In this document: positions 9,857-20,075 of the stretch, piece by piece
Numbering within the stretch: the first letter of the stretch is position 1
Layout: each line of letters begins with the position of its first letter
Assembly (NCBI RefSeq): GCF_001021975.1
Contig: NZ_CP009928.1
Location: 3,972,001-4,036,000, forward strand
Reading direction: 5' to 3'
Length of the DNA: 64,000 nt
Source: Chryseobacterium gallinarum
GTDB taxonomy: Bacteria; Bacteroidota; Bacteroidia; Flavobacteriales; Weeksellaceae
Position numbers and translations under genes: made by a program
Notes under the pieces: generated by a model
What the model was told of the DNA's origin: nothing
Database searches by the model: none
What the model saw: only the letters and a program-made list of their open reading frames with translations

Positions 9857-9885
9857 AAGTCCCGGGCTTTGCCCGGGACTTTTCA
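9857..9885 (+). terminator. Terminator of rpmI-rplT
   Basis: AAGTCCCGGGC (9857-9867), loop TTT, GCCCGGGACTT (9871-9881): a perfect GC-rich 11-bp stem followed by T residues. Confidence 0.9.
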
Positions 9886-10048
9886 TGTTTATCCCTTGCG
9901 AAGCATAAAAAGAGAATCATTTTAACCAGTTTAATAAATTTAATTCGTACAAAAAGTGAATTGTATAGAATACATTCTATTTTTAATAAAATTTCATTAA
10001 AACTACATCAAACACCCACTATATATAAAAACAAATCTTATTATTTGC

Positions 10049-10056
10049 TATATTAG
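10049..10056 (+). promoter_or_regulatory. Putative -7 element of the first M28 peptidase
   Basis: TATATTAG followed by CAAT; the same TANATTAGCAAT block (TACATTAG, 11424-11431) stands upstream of the paralogous gene, so the duplicated unit seems to include its promoter. It differs from TANNTTTG at one base. Confidence 0.4.
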
Positions 10057-10083
10057 CAATCAGAAAATAAGTTAAGTAAATAA

Positions 10084-11262
10084 ATGAAAAAAATCGCTGC
10101 TTTTTTATTTGCATCTGTGGTGGCACAAAGCACCAACGCCCAAAGTTTTATTCAAAGCTATAAGGATAGAGCCGATATGGTTACCCAGACAAATATTACC
10201 ACCTATCTTCAGGAATTTGCCAATCTGGGAATAAAAACAACCGGTTCACAGGCCAACGCCAATGCCCTGGAATGGCTAAAAAACAAGTATACTTCGTATG
10301 GATATTCTGCCAGCCAGATTGCAGAAGATCCTTTCACATTCGGAACCACAAGTTCCAAAAATTTAATCGTTACCAAAACCGGTACGGTATATCCTAATAA
10401 ATATGTTATTATTTGCGGGCATTTTGACAGCATCAACGGCCCGGGGGTAAATGACAACGGAAGTGGCACTTCTATCATCCTGGAAGCAGCGAGGATTTTG
10501 AAAGACGTACCTACGGAATACTCTATCAAGTTTATTCATTTCTCAGGAGAAGAACAGGGCCTTAGAGGAAGTTTACATTATGCTAATAACGTTGCCTATC
10601 AGAATAACATCCGTGTTTTAGATATTAAATTAGTTTTCAACCTGGATCAGGTTGGAGGGGTGATGGGAAATAACAATAATACAATTTATTGTGATGAGGA
10701 CCAGGGAGGTATTCCTGATAATAATACAGCTTCTGCAGCAGTAACCCAGGAGCTAAGAAACTGTACTGCATTGTATTCGCCCCTGCAAACAGATGTGGAT
10801 CCCGCCGCAGATACCGATTATATTCCTTTTGAACAAAAAGGCGAAGTGATTACGGGCTTCTTTGAAAGGATAAGAAGTACTTACCCTCATAAACCAACTG
10901 ATACTTTTGCCAATACAGATCCTGTATACATTTATAATGTAGGAAAGGCTACCGTAGGGGCTTTACAACACTTTGCCGTTGCATCTGCAAGCAGCCTTGG
11001 AACACATGAAACAGGTTTAAAAAACTCGTTGGAAGCTGTAAAGATTTACCCTAATCCCGCAAAGGATACTATCCATATTGAACTTCCTGATTCTAAAATA
11101 CAGAAATTCAGTTTTGAAATTACAGATGTATCAGGACGCTCCTTATTGAAAAGGACAAATGAAGCAAAAATCAATGTAACCAATCTGGAGAGCGGTGCTT
11201 ATATCGGGATTTTAAAAGCAAATGATCAGACTGTGGTAAGAAAAATTTTGATTGAAAGATAA
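10084..11262 (+). CDS. Secreted M28 family zinc aminopeptidase with T9SS C-terminal domain (copy 1)
   Basis: 392 residues. A signal peptide (MKKIAAFLFASVVAQSTNAQ) is followed by an M28 core with zinc ligands His113 (CGHFDS), Asp124 (GVNDNGSG), Glu156-Glu157 (SGEEQG), Asp188 (NLDQVGG) and His269 (STYPHK). Residues about 314-392 form a type A type IX secretion sorting domain (VKIYPNPAKD, then GAYIGILKANDQTVVRKILIE). It should therefore cross the outer membrane through T9SS and be released or surface-bound, probably to trim peptides as nutrients. The next gene is a close paralogue. Confidence 0.93.
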   Translation: MKKIAAFLFASVVAQSTNAQSFIQSYKDRADMVTQTNITTYLQEFANLGIKTTGSQANANALEWLKNKYTSYGYSASQIAEDPFTFGTTSSKNLIVTKTGTVYPNKYVIICGHFDSINGPGVNDNGSGTSIILEAARILKDVPTEYSIKFIHFSGEEQGLRGSLHYANNVAYQNNIRVLDIKLVFNLDQVGGVMGNNNNTIYCDEDQGGIPDNNTASAAVTQELRNCTALYSPLQTDVDPAADTDYIPFEQKGEVITGFFERIRSTYPHKPTDTFANTDPVYIYNVGKATVGALQHFAVASASSLGTHETGLKNSLEAVKIYPNPAKDTIHIELPDSKIQKFSFEITDVSGRSLLKRTNEAKINVTNLESGAYIGILKANDQTVVRKILIER

Positions 11263-11282
11263 TTTTTAGCCTTCGTATATAC

Positions 11283-11313
11283 AAAGCCTTTGATTATTTC
11301 AGAGGCTTTTTTT
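11283..11313 (+). terminator. Terminator of the first M28 peptidase
   Basis: AAAGCCTTTGA (11283-11293) pairs with TCAGAGGCTTT (11299-11309), with one G-T wobble, then a T run. Confidence 0.85.
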
Positions 11314-11423
11314 ATGATGCGTCAAAGTATGCATAACAAGTCCAAAACACCCATTAACAACTAAATAATTAATATTTTAACATATTTTCTAAAAAATTAA
11401 CCACTGTATTGGGATTTAATTAT

Positions 11424-11431
11424 TACATTAG
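11424..11431 (+). promoter_or_regulatory. Putative -7 element of the second M28 peptidase
   Basis: TACATTAG followed by CAAT, mirroring the element before copy 1 and lying 24 bases before the ATG at 11455. Confidence 0.4.
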
Positions 11432-11454
11432 CAATACCAAAACAAATAAATATT

Positions 11455-12630
11455 ATGAAAAGAATTGCTACATTATTATGTACTTCGCTACTCGTTCAGA
11501 GTATGGCGGCCCAAACTTTTATCCAGGCCTATAAAAACAGGGCTGATATGGTTACCCAGGCAAATATTACGGCCAATCTGCAGGAATTTGCCAATTTGGG
11601 CATAAAAACCACGGGTTCACAGGCAAATGCCAACACTTTAAACTGGATTAAAAACAAGTATCTGTCTTATGGATATACTGCCAGCCAGATTGTAGAAAGT
11701 CCTTTTACCTTCGGAAGTACAAGTTCAAAAAACCTGATTATTACCAAAACCGGTACGCTCTATCCTAACAAGTATGTTATTATCTGCGGGCATTTCGATA
11801 CCATTTATGGCCCGGGAGTCAATGACAACGGTAGCGGAACTTCTATCATTTTGGAAGCGGCAAGAATTTTAAAAGATGTTCCTACAGAATATTCTATAAA
11901 ATTCATTCACTTTTCCGGGGAAGAACAAGGGTTAAGAGGAAGCAGCCATTATGTGAATAATATAGTATACCAGGGAGGGGTCCGTAAACTGGACATCAAA
12001 TTGGTTTTCAATCTTGACCAGGTAGGAGGAGTAAGAGGAAACAACAATAATACAGTATATTGTGACGAAGATCAGGGAGGTGTTTCGTCTAATAATGCCG
12101 CTTCTGCAGCGGTGACACAACAGCTTAGAAATTGTACGGCTCTCTATTCCCCCCTTCAGACTGAAGTAGACCCGGCTGAAGCTTCAGATTATATTCCTTT
12201 TGAGCAAAAAGGGGAAGTAATCACCGGTTTCTTTGAAAGAATAAGGAGTACTTATCCGCATTCATCCAGGGATACTTTTGCCAATATGGATCCGGTGTAT
12301 GTTTATAATATAGGAAAAGCAACAGTAGGGGCTTTGCAGCATTTTGCAACAGCTTCCACAACTTTACTCTTAAACAGGGAGACATCGAAAAATTCATTGG
12401 AAACAACAAAAATCTATCCCAATCCGGCAAGCAGTGTTTTAAATATAGAATTCCCCGGCTCCAAAGAAAGTAATTTCAGTTTTGAAATGAAAAACCTGAT
12501 GGGAAGAACCGTTCTTAAAGCAAACAATGAAACCAGGATTAATGTTTCTAACCTGGAAAACGGGGTTTATATCGGAGTTTTAACAGTAGGTGAACAGACT
12601 ATCTCAAAAAATATTCTGATAGAGAAATAA
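11455..12630 (+). CDS. Secreted M28 family zinc aminopeptidase with T9SS C-terminal domain (copy 2)
   Basis: 391 residues, by eye roughly three-quarters identical to the upstream gene over the catalytic domain. It keeps the same zinc ligands (CGHFDT, GVNDNGSG, SGEEQG, NLDQVGG, STYPHS) and signal peptide (ending QSMAAQ). The T9SS sorting domain starts near TTKIYPNPASS and ends SKNILIEK; it has diverged more than the core, as has the linker. The two genes form a tandem duplication, each with its own promoter and terminator. Confidence 0.93.
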   Translation: MKRIATLLCTSLLVQSMAAQTFIQAYKNRADMVTQANITANLQEFANLGIKTTGSQANANTLNWIKNKYLSYGYTASQIVESPFTFGSTSSKNLIITKTGTLYPNKYVIICGHFDTIYGPGVNDNGSGTSIILEAARILKDVPTEYSIKFIHFSGEEQGLRGSSHYVNNIVYQGGVRKLDIKLVFNLDQVGGVRGNNNNTVYCDEDQGGVSSNNAASAAVTQQLRNCTALYSPLQTEVDPAEASDYIPFEQKGEVITGFFERIRSTYPHSSRDTFANMDPVYVYNIGKATVGALQHFATASTTLLLNRETSKNSLETTKIYPNPASSVLNIEFPGSKESNFSFEMKNLMGRTVLKANNETRINVSNLENGVYIGVLTVGEQTISKNILIEK

Positions 12631-12648
12631 GACCTTGTCTTAATGAAG

Positions 12649-12684
12649 AGGCCGTATCACGACTCGTGAAAACGGCCTTTTTTT
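12649..12684 (+). terminator. Terminator of the second M28 peptidase
   Basis: Outer stem AGGCCGT (12649-12655) with ACGGCCT (12672-12678), inner stem TCACG/CGTGA, then seven T. Confidence 0.85.
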
Positions 12685-12795
12685 ATGAAATTTCCTGTAA
12701 CTTATTTTCGTTTAAACGATTTTTGACCCGCATCGTCTAACGGTGATACACTTTCTTTATCCAGTTGCAAATCAAGTAGAAACACCCAATATCTT

Positions 12796-14919
12796 TTAAT
12801 AATTAAAGTTAAGGGAAACGGTATAATATCTTCCATTTCCTCTTACGTATTCGGCGTCACGTGCTGTATACATCGAGGTAGGTGTAAAATAAGAAGTGTT
12901 GAGCACATTTTCTATTCCCAGCCCAATAGTAATTAACTTATTGAATCTATAGCTTCCCTGGAAATTGAACAGATTAAAATCCTTTACAGGACCTTCTCCT
13001 TCATCATACTTTCCTGAAGCAGCCGGTTCAAATTTTTCTCTTTTAAACGAATACATATGATAGATTCCCAATTGCAGGTTTTGGCTTTTATCATTCCATT
13101 TAATGTAAGAATTCAATCTTGCAGGGGCTATTCGTAAGCCGCTCAGGTATTTACCGTAGCTATTGTCATTCTTTACGTCTACTTTTCCTTCCTGATACGT
13201 ATAATGGGTTCCTACTGTTAATCCTCGTACCGGATAAGCAGTAACCGCCAGCTCTACTCCGCTAATGTATTGCGGAGCCCGGAGAGGAGTCCAGAAACCA
13301 TTCACAGAAACCAGGTCTGCTCCCAGTTTGGAATAGTTATAAAAATAGCTTGCCGAGAAATCAACATGTGTTCCGATTTTACTGTTGAACCCTATTTCGT
13401 AATTGTCAATCACTACCGGATCTGTATTGATCTCATTAAGAACATTACTTTTAGCATCCCTGAGCACACGTCCTAAATCATAGATATTAAATCCTCTTGA
13501 ATAAGAAGTGAAGGGCTGAAAGAAATCAAATGCCACATAGCTTACTCCTACATTGTAAGATAAATTGGAATAATTCAGCCTTCCTCCCTGCACATTGAAC
13601 GGTATGTCTTTATTGGATGGTAAAGTAGTATAATCCGGCACCTTCACAGACATCTTGTCCCATCGAAGTCCGGCTTTTAAGGTAAGATCAGTGGTAAGAA
13701 ATAATTTCCCCTGTACAAAAGGTGCTGCAGCAATCATATTCATCTCAGGAACCCAGATCCGTCCATCTACCAGGGGTTGGCTCGTTTTTTCATTCAAAAG
13801 ATCCAGACCATAAGTTAATGAACCCTTTAATCCGTTATCCCGGCCAAATTCCGTATTAAAATCTGCTCTGAATCCATATTTTTTTTCTAAAATAGCTGAC
13901 TGCCCGCCGGTTTTCCATCGTGGCGGATTGCGGTAATCATAAATGGTATAAAAGTCCTGGAAATAAAGAATGGTGGTAAGGCTGGTATGATGAAAAATAT
14001 TTTTATTACTGTATTTAAAATACCCGTTGTGATTGTATCTTGTTCCTTCTTTCACTCCTTCCCTTTCTCCTAATTTCCCGGTAGAAGGCCGCTCTCCGTA
14101 TTTACCGGGATCCAGTATATACCTGGAATCCTGCAAACTTGAATAGTAGTTGTACATCACCTCCAGCCTGCTGCCGGCATTAATATTATATCCTATTTTA
14201 GCAAAGGCGTTATTCACGGCTGTTTCTCCTAATCCATATCTTGGATTCTGAACCAATCCTTCACCATCTATTTTCACCCCGTTCTGAGTAAAAGTTCCGT
14301 TGACAAGATAATCCCATTTTCCTGCATTTCCATAGAAGCTTTGCGAAATCCTGTATCCTGCCCCTCCATCTGCTTTAAACATTTTGTTATTAAACAGCTC
14401 ATGACTGGTAAAACCCAATACCGTTTTACCTGAAAGAGGTTTGTCTGAAATACTTTTCTGCGTGATATAATTAATAATTCCCCCTTCTGCTCCATTACCA
14501 TAGATCGAGGTAGCTCCTTTTACGACTTCAACCTGTTCCAGCACTGAGGGATCAATACTTCTGATTTCCCTGTCATTATTCCGTAAAGGACTGGATTGGG
14601 GGATTCCGTCAATCATGATAAGAACATTTCTTCCTCTCAAAGTTTGTCCCCTGTTGCTGACAAGATTATTTCCGAATGCCAGTCCTGGTACTGTATATGC
14701 CAGAATAGTGCTGAGATCCGGAGAAATTAATGATTGCTCAGCAATTTCTTTCTTATTGATGATATTTACTGTAGAAGCTGTTTTTTTGACAATTTCAGGC
14801 GTCCTGGATGCCGTAACAATTACTTCCTCCAATCTGTTTTGATTTACCGAATCTTTTTTCTGGGCTGTCACATGGGAAAATACCATAAGGCTGCCGATCA
14901 AAAAAATAGATTTTCTCAT
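12796..14919 (-). CDS. TonB-dependent outer-membrane receptor, siderophore type
   Basis: 707 residues. A signal peptide (MRKSIFLIGSLMVFSHVTAQ) leads to a TonB-box-like EEVIVTASR, a plug domain (about 45-155; LRGRNVLIMIDGIPQ, VEVVKGATSIYGNGAEGGIINYIT) and a 22-strand-type barrel ending in an aromatic residue (SLNFNY). The short plug without a carboxypeptidase-like extension is typical of iron-siderophore receptors rather than SusC. No iron-uptake partner is adjacent, so the ligand is unknown. Confidence 0.9.
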   Translation of the reverse strand: MRKSIFLIGSLMVFSHVTAQKKDSVNQNRLEEVIVTASRTPEIVKKTASTVNIINKKEIAEQSLISPDLSTILAYTVPGLAFGNNLVSNRGQTLRGRNVLIMIDGIPQSSPLRNNDREIRSIDPSVLEQVEVVKGATSIYGNGAEGGIINYITQKSISDKPLSGKTVLGFTSHELFNNKMFKADGGAGYRISQSFYGNAGKWDYLVNGTFTQNGVKIDGEGLVQNPRYGLGETAVNNAFAKIGYNINAGSRLEVMYNYYSSLQDSRYILDPGKYGERPSTGKLGEREGVKEGTRYNHNGYFKYSNKNIFHHTSLTTILYFQDFYTIYDYRNPPRWKTGGQSAILEKKYGFRADFNTEFGRDNGLKGSLTYGLDLLNEKTSQPLVDGRIWVPEMNMIAAAPFVQGKLFLTTDLTLKAGLRWDKMSVKVPDYTTLPSNKDIPFNVQGGRLNYSNLSYNVGVSYVAFDFFQPFTSYSRGFNIYDLGRVLRDAKSNVLNEINTDPVVIDNYEIGFNSKIGTHVDFSASYFYNYSKLGADLVSVNGFWTPLRAPQYISGVELAVTAYPVRGLTVGTHYTYQEGKVDVKNDNSYGKYLSGLRIAPARLNSYIKWNDKSQNLQLGIYHMYSFKREKFEPAASGKYDEGEGPVKDFNLFNFQGSYRFNKLITIGLGIENVLNTSYFTPTSMYTARDAEYVRGNGRYYTVSLNFNY

Positions 14920-14948
14920 ACCGTAGTGTTATTTAGAATAATTAAAAA

Positions 14949-14976
14949 CAAAGGTAGTTTTTTTAATCATCATCAA
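14949..14976 (-). promoter_or_regulatory. Promoter of the TonB-dependent receptor gene
   Basis: On the minus strand TTG (14976-14974), a 17-base spacer, then TACCTTTG (14956-14949), a full consensus match about 30 bases before the ATG. No Fur-like palindrome was obvious. Confidence 0.65.
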
Positions 14977-15146
14977 AGTTCATCCCTTTTAAATACATTA
15001 TTTCAAAATCATGTTTAAAATAACACCATAAACCGTATTAAACGAAAATAATTAACATTATTTACCAATTAACATCAATATATTTATCTTAACTGATAAT
15101 CATCATATATGGAATTCAAGTAAATCTATTGAAGACCTCACAGCCG

Positions 15147-15734
15147 CTATTGATTCCTGCTTTCAAGAGTCCTCTCTATATCTTCTAAAGAAAAACCTTT
15201 TGTTTTCAATAAAATCAGAAAATGATATAAAAGATCGGCAGCTTCATTTTTAAAAAGTTCAGCGTTATTGTCTTTAGCTTCAATTACCAGTTCTACAGCT
15301 TCCTCGCCTACTTTCTGTGCAACTTTATTGATCCCTCTTTGGTATAAAGAATACGTGTAAGATCCCTCTGATTTTTGATCAATCCGTTGGGAAACTGTAT
15401 TTTCCAGTTCATATAAAAATCCTTTGGCTTCTTTTTCCCCGAAACAACTAAAGCTTCCTGTATGGCAGACTACATTTTCAGGAATCACTTTTATCAAAAT
15501 TGTATCCCTATCACAATCTATATCTATACTTTTTACTGTTAAAAAATTACCGGACTCCTCTCCTTTTGTCCAGAGCCTGTTTTTGGAACGGCTGAAGAAG
15601 GTAACAATTCTCTCCTTTTCCGTTTTTTCAAAAGCTTCTTCATTCATATATCCCAGCATAAGAACCTGTAATGTCCTGTTATCCTGGATCACAACAGGAA
15701 CAAGCCCGTTGTCTTTATTAAAATTAACTTTCAT
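15147..15734 (-). CDS. hisIE: Bifunctional phosphoribosyl-AMP cyclohydrolase / phosphoribosyl-ATP pyrophosphohydrolase
   Basis: Steps 2 and 3 of histidine synthesis. The N-terminal half carries the HisI metal motifs CDRDT and CHTGSFSCF; the C-terminal half (from about residue 110) is HisE, with [12 protein letters not shown] and the helical [11 protein letters not shown]. 195 residues is normal for the fusion. It is the last gene of the operon and overlaps hisF by 4 bases, a sign of translational coupling. Confidence 0.97.
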   Translation of the reverse strand: MKVNFNKDNGLVPVVIQDNRTLQVLMLGYMNEEAFEKTEKERIVTFFSRSKNRLWTKGEESGNFLTVKSIDIDCDRDTILIKVIPENVVCHTGSFSCFGEKEAKGFLYELENTVSQRIDQKSEGSYTYSLYQRGINKVAQKVGEEAVELVIEAKDNNAELFKNEAADLLYHFLILLKTKGFSLEDIERTLESRNQ

Positions 15735-16483
15735 CGTACCTGGATTTTTTTTAATTTAAGTTGTTGTTTTAATCCTTGGATAGTCATTTCATTGAAATGA
15801 AATACACTAGCAGCTAATGCTCCTGTTGCCTGCGTTTCACTGAACACTTTAACAAAGTCTTCAATTTTACCCGCACCTCCTGAAGCAATAACAGGAATAC
15901 CAATGTTTTCCGAAACCAGTTTTGTAATGCGAAGATCAAAACCATTTTTAGTACCATCACCATCCATAGAGGTCAAAAGAATTTCTCCTGCTCCTAACTT
16001 TTCTGCTTTCCTGGCCCAGTCTATGGTAGTAAGTGCGGTGGTTTCTTTTCCTCCTTTGATATGAACAAAATCATATGCTCCTATTCTTTTTGTATCAATG
16101 GCCACAACAATACATTGGCTGCCAAATTCTTTAGCAAGCTCAGAAACGAGCTGCGGATTTTTTACTGCCGAAGAATTAATGCTTATTTTGTCTGCCCCTG
16201 CCTCCAATAGTTTCCTAACATCTTCAACAGTAGAAATTCCTCCTCCAACAGTAAATGGAATGCTTAATTCCTTTGCAATTTCTTTTACCAGTTCTGCAAA
16301 TGTTTTCCTGTTTTCAATCGTGGCCGTGATATCAAGAAAAACCAGCTCGTCAGCACCTTCACGTTCATATTTTTTGGCAAGCTCCACAGGATCTCCTGCA
16401 TTTTTTAAGTCTTCAAAATTAACTCCTTTTACAGTAGTTCCATCTTTAATATCCAGACACGGAATAATTCTTTTTTTAAGCAT
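15731..16483 (-). CDS. hisF: Imidazole glycerol phosphate synthase cyclase subunit
   Basis: A (beta/alpha)8 barrel that uses ammonia from HisH to make imidazole glycerol phosphate and AICAR. It starts [15 protein letters not shown] with the catalytic Asp (CLDI), and has the phosphate-binding GGGIS and ASGGAG loops and the second catalytic Asp in [10 protein letters not shown] chose the second Met (16483); the in-frame Met at 16489 would only add MK and lengthen the overlap with hisA. Confidence 0.97.
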   Translation of the reverse strand: MLKKRIIPCLDIKDGTTVKGVNFEDLKNAGDPVELAKKYEREGADELVFLDITATIENRKTFAELVKEIAKELSIPFTVGGGISTVEDVRKLLEAGADKISINSSAVKNPQLVSELAKEFGSQCIVVAIDTKRIGAYDFVHIKGGKETTALTTIDWARKAEKLGAGEILLTSMDGDGTKNGFDLRITKLVSENIGIPVIASGGAGKIEDFVKVFSETQATGALAASVFHFNEMTIQGLKQQLKLKKIQVR

Positions 16484-17198
16484 TTTCAATACAATTTTGA
16501 AGTTGTTGCAAGCTTATTTTACCTTCATAAATGGCTTTTCCAATGATTGTTCCGGAGCATCCGAGATCTTTCATTTTATAGACATCTTTAATATTGGCAA
16601 TTCCACCGCTTGCAGTTAACCGGACCGAAGTTCTGGATAAGATCTCGCTATATAAACCTGCTGCAGGACCTTCCAGCATGCCGTCCTTTGCAATATCGGT
16701 ACAAATCACATTCCGGATTCCCTTTTCCTGATATCCAAGGATAAAATCAATAATATCCTGATCACTTTCTTCCAGCCATCCGGAGGTTTTAATTTTTCTG
16801 TTCTCACAATCCGCCCCAAGAATAATTTTCTCCGGACCATATTGCTCAATCATCCTGAAACCAAACCCGGGATCCTGTACAGCAATACTTCCCAGTGTAA
16901 TTTGTTGGGCACCGGAATCAAAGGCGGTTTGTATGTCTTTCTCCGTTTTTAATCCTCCACCAAAGTCAATATGAAGGGATGTTGAACGGGCAATGTCTTC
17001 CAGTACTTTCTGATTAACAATATGCCTGGATTTCGCCCCGTCCAGATCTACCAGGTGAAGAAACTGAATACCGGAGTTTTCAAACTCTTTCGCTACTTCT
17101 ACAGGGTTTTCATTATAAATTTTTTTGGTGGTATAATCTCCTTTTGACAGGCGTACACATTTCCCGTCGATAATATCAATGGCCGGAATTATTTTCAT
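16476..17198 (-). CDS. hisA: ProFAR isomerase
   Basis: Opens the ribose of ProFAR to give PRFAR. 240 residues, a HisF-like half-barrel duplication: [20 protein letters not shown] with the catalytic Asp, [10 protein letters not shown], and the second acid in [15 protein letters not shown]; the phosphate loop is TASGGI. Its start shares one base with the hisH stop and its end overlaps the hisF start, as expected for a coupled operon. Confidence 0.97.
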   Translation of the reverse strand: MKIIPAIDIIDGKCVRLSKGDYTTKKIYNENPVEVAKEFENSGIQFLHLVDLDGAKSRHIVNQKVLEDIARSTSLHIDFGGGLKTEKDIQTAFDSGAQQITLGSIAVQDPGFGFRMIEQYGPEKIILGADCENRKIKTSGWLEESDQDIIDFILGYQEKGIRNVICTDIAKDGMLEGPAAGLYSEILSRTSVRLTASGGIANIKDVYKMKDLGCSGTIIGKAIYEGKISLQQLQNCIENA

Positions 17199-17776
17199 TA
17201 TAATCTTATAAAATTGTTTAAAATCTGACTGCCAATTTCTCCTGATTTTTCAGGGTGAAATTGCACCGCATAAAAATTGTCCTTTTGCAAAGAAGCACTA
17301 AATGGCAGGATATAATCACACACCGAGGTTGTAAAACCGGATAGTTCACAATAATAGCTGTGAACAAAATACATATCGCTTCCGGCTTCAACCTTTCTAA
17401 ACAATGCCCCATCCTGAGCCGAAATGGCATTCCATCCCATATGAGGAATCAGGCCATGGGAAGGAAATTTTCTGACCTTAATATCAAAGATCCCCATTCC
17501 TTCGGTATCTCCTTCTTCATTGTCTTTACACATCAGCTGCATTCCCAGGCATATTCCCAGGACCGGCTGTTTCAAATCGGGTATCAGTACATCCAATCCC
17601 TTTTCCTTTAACCGCTTCATGGTAGATGAGGCTTCTCCAACTCCCGGAAAAATCACTTTATCCGCTTTTATGATCTGCTCAGGATCATCCGTAATTACCG
17701 AATCAATATTTAACCGATTCAGAGCGTTTTGAACGGAATTGACATTTCCTCCGTTATATTTTATTATAGCAATCAT
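17198..17776 (-). CDS. hisH: Imidazole glycerol phosphate synthase glutamine amidotransferase subunit
   Basis: Class I glutaminase that supplies ammonia to HisF. 192 residues with the nucleophile Cys in [11 protein letters not shown] and the His-Glu pair in VQFHPEKSG near the C-terminus. It lies 2 bases after hisB and one base overlaps hisA. Confidence 0.97.
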   Translation of the reverse strand: MIAIIKYNGGNVNSVQNALNRLNIDSVITDDPEQIIKADKVIFPGVGEASSTMKRLKEKGLDVLIPDLKQPVLGICLGMQLMCKDNEEGDTEGMGIFDIKVRKFPSHGLIPHMGWNAISAQDGALFRKVEAGSDMYFVHSYYCELSGFTTSVCDYILPFSASLQKDNFYAVQFHPEKSGEIGSQILNNFIRL

Positions 17777-17778
17777 CT

Positions 17779-18873
17779 TTATAAACTTCCTTTGGTTGAT
17801 GGTAAACTGTAATTGGCATCAGATTGATTGACCGCCATTTTAATCGCTTTTGCAAAAGCTTTAAAAACAGCTTCTATCTTATGGTGCTCGTTATTTCCTT
17901 CCGCTTTGATGTTCAGATTGGATTTTGAAGCATCTGTAAAAGATTTAAAGAAGTGGTAAAACATTTCTGTAGGAACATCTCCTATTTTTTCTCTTTTAAA
18001 TTCAACATCCCAAACCAGCCATGGCCTGCCTCCGAAATCTATAGCCACCTGTGCCAGGCAATCATCCATCGGAAGAAGGAAGCCATATCTTTCAATCCCT
18101 TTTTTCTGTCCCAGTGCTTTCAAAATTGCTTCTCCCAATACAATAGCAGTATCTTCTATCGTGTGGTGTTCGTCTACTGAAAGATCTCCGTTTACTTTAA
18201 TTCTGAGATCCATATTACCATGTCTGGCGATCTGATCCAGCATATGATCAAAAAAATGGAGCCCTGTAGAAATTTCTGATTTCCCTTTTCCGTCGATATG
18301 TACTTCCACTTCTATTTCTGTTTCCTTGGTTTTTCTGTAAACATTTGCCCTTCTCATACCCGATTTTAAAAACCGGTAAATATCCGCCCAGTCCGTAGTA
18401 GAGAGTACTGCTTTATCATTAAAGCTTTCATTGAGAAAAATAGATTTAGACCCCAAATTTTCAGCTAGTTGAACATCTGTATTTCGATCACCAATTACAT
18501 AGGAATTTGCAAGATCATACTTTCCATATTTATATTTTTCAAGCATACCTGTTCCCGGTTTCCGGGTCGGCAGATTCTCGTGCTCGAAACTTTTGTCAAT
18601 TAAAATATCGTTAAAGATGATCCCTTCGTTTTCAAAAGCTTTCAGCATCTTTTCATGCGGACCGGTAAAGTCTTCAAAAGGAAAACTTTCTGTTCCCAGA
18701 CCGTCCTGGTTGGTTACCATCACCAATTCATAATCCAGCTCATTGGCAATTTTTGAAAGGTTGCTGAAAACGCCGGGATAAAACTCCAGCTTCTCCAGTG
18801 AATCCACCTGGAAATTTATGGGCGGCTCAATGATAAGCGTACCGTCACGATCTATAAATAATACTTTTTTCAT
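17779..18873 (-). CDS. hisB: Bifunctional histidinol-phosphatase / imidazoleglycerol-phosphate dehydratase
   Basis: 364 residues in two parts. Residues 1-165 form a HAD-family histidinol phosphatase (FIDRDGTLI nucleophile motif, [20 protein letters not shown], and a Cys-free stretch where E. coli HisB binds zinc). Residues about 172-364 are the dehydratase, with paired metal motifs [23 protein letters not shown] and [14 protein letters not shown]. The fusion is the same arrangement as in enterobacteria. It is 2 bases downstream of hisC. Confidence 0.96.
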   Translation of the reverse strand: MKKVLFIDRDGTLIIEPPINFQVDSLEKLEFYPGVFSNLSKIANELDYELVMVTNQDGLGTESFPFEDFTGPHEKMLKAFENEGIIFNDILIDKSFEHENLPTRKPGTGMLEKYKYGKYDLANSYVIGDRNTDVQLAENLGSKSIFLNESFNDKAVLSTTDWADIYRFLKSGMRRANVYRKTKETEIEVEVHIDGKGKSEISTGLHFFDHMLDQIARHGNMDLRIKVNGDLSVDEHHTIEDTAIVLGEAILKALGQKKGIERYGFLLPMDDCLAQVAIDFGGRPWLVWDVEFKREKIGDVPTEMFYHFFKSFTDASKSNLNIKAEGNNEHHKIEAVFKAFAKAIKMAVNQSDANYSLPSTKGSL

Positions 18874-18875
18874 AT

Positions 18876-19904
18876 TTAGTCTGTTATATTTTTTAAAAGA
18901 TTGACCAGCTTTTCATTTTCCTGCCGGCTTCCTACGTTAATCCTGATACATCCTGGTATAGCAGGATCCCTTCTGCTTACCAAAATCTCATGATCCAGCA
19001 TTTTTCCGTATACCTGATCTACATTTTTCATTTTAATCAAAAAGAAGTTGGCATCCGTAGGAAAAATTTTCGCAATGCATTCAATATCCCGAAGCTGATC
19101 TTCCAACCATTCTCTTTCTATTAAAATGTTCTGCACATTCTGCTGAAGCTTTGTTTCTTCATCCAGTGTTTTCAGAATTAATTCCTGGCTTAATATATTG
19201 ACGTTATAAGGTGCTTTTACCGTATTAATAAGACTGATAATTTCTTCTGAAGCATAAGCCATTCCTACCCTGGCTCCTGCTATACCCCATGCTTTTGAGA
19301 AAGTCTGAAGTACAATCAGATTGGGATATTTTTCAAGAAGTCCCAAGCATGATTTTTTTCCGGAGAATTCTATATAGGCTTCGTCTACCACCACAAGTCC
19401 ATTGAAATTCTGAAGATAAAATTCAATGTCATCTATGCTGTTTCCCGTAGGGTTATTTGGGGAGCACAAAAAGAAAATTTTGACCGGTTCTTTCACAAGG
19501 GTTAGAAAGTCTTCTTTTACAATCTCGAAATTTTCATCAAGATTGAGTTTTAATACGTTATTCTCATTGATGGCAGCATAAAACCCGTACATCGCAAAGG
19601 ATGGATTCATCATAAGTATAGAGTCTTTTTTAGGCTCACAAAAAATTTTGATAATCAGGTCGATCAGCTCGTCGCTTCCGTTTCCTATTGCAATCTGTGA
19701 TGGCGAAACATCCTTAAGCCCTGCCAATTTGTTTTTAAGCTTTTTCTGTGTAGAGTCAGGATAGCGGTTAAATTCTCCAAACGGGCTCTCATTGGCATCC
19801 AGCATGACAGGTGCATTAAATTCATGCTGATCCCTGAAACTGATGTAGGGCTGTAGTTTTAATATATTTTCTCTAACTAAAGTATTGATACTGTTATTTT
19901 TCAT
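18876..19904 (-). CDS. hisC: Histidinol-phosphate aminotransferase
   Basis: PLP enzyme of fold type I converting imidazole acetol phosphate to histidinol phosphate. It shows [15 protein letters not shown] near the N-terminus, [18 protein letters not shown] and the PLP lysine in [15 protein letters not shown]. The start at 19904 gives [13 protein letters not shown], matching the usual family N-terminus; Met at 19925 would add seven residues. The 150-171 base gap to hisD is the only loose joint in the operon. Confidence 0.95.
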   Translation of the reverse strand: MKNNSINTLVRENILKLQPYISFRDQHEFNAPVMLDANESPFGEFNRYPDSTQKKLKNKLAGLKDVSPSQIAIGNGSDELIDLIIKIFCEPKKDSILMMNPSFAMYGFYAAINENNVLKLNLDENFEIVKEDFLTLVKEPVKIFFLCSPNNPTGNSIDDIEFYLQNFNGLVVVDEAYIEFSGKKSCLGLLEKYPNLIVLQTFSKAWGIAGARVGMAYASEEIISLINTVKAPYNVNILSQELILKTLDEETKLQQNVQNILIEREWLEDQLRDIECIAKIFPTDANFFLIKMKNVDQVYGKMLDHEILVSRRDPAIPGCIRINVGSRQENEKLVNLLKNITD

Positions 19905-20075
19905 TGTAACACTTTTCATTTCCAAATAAACAAGACAGCTAAAAGCTGGTTATAATGTAATTAATTATTCTAATTTCTAAGATTAAGATGAAATGTAAAA
20001 TTGGGGCAATTCAACTAAGCTTATAAGACGTAAGGCTTTCTGACCGCTCTCTCTACTTTGTGTAACCCTTAAAAA

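Noticed and set aside
19905..19925. hisC start at 19925
   Set aside because: The seven extra residues are not family-like; Met at 19904 matches the usual N-terminus. The choice is not certain.
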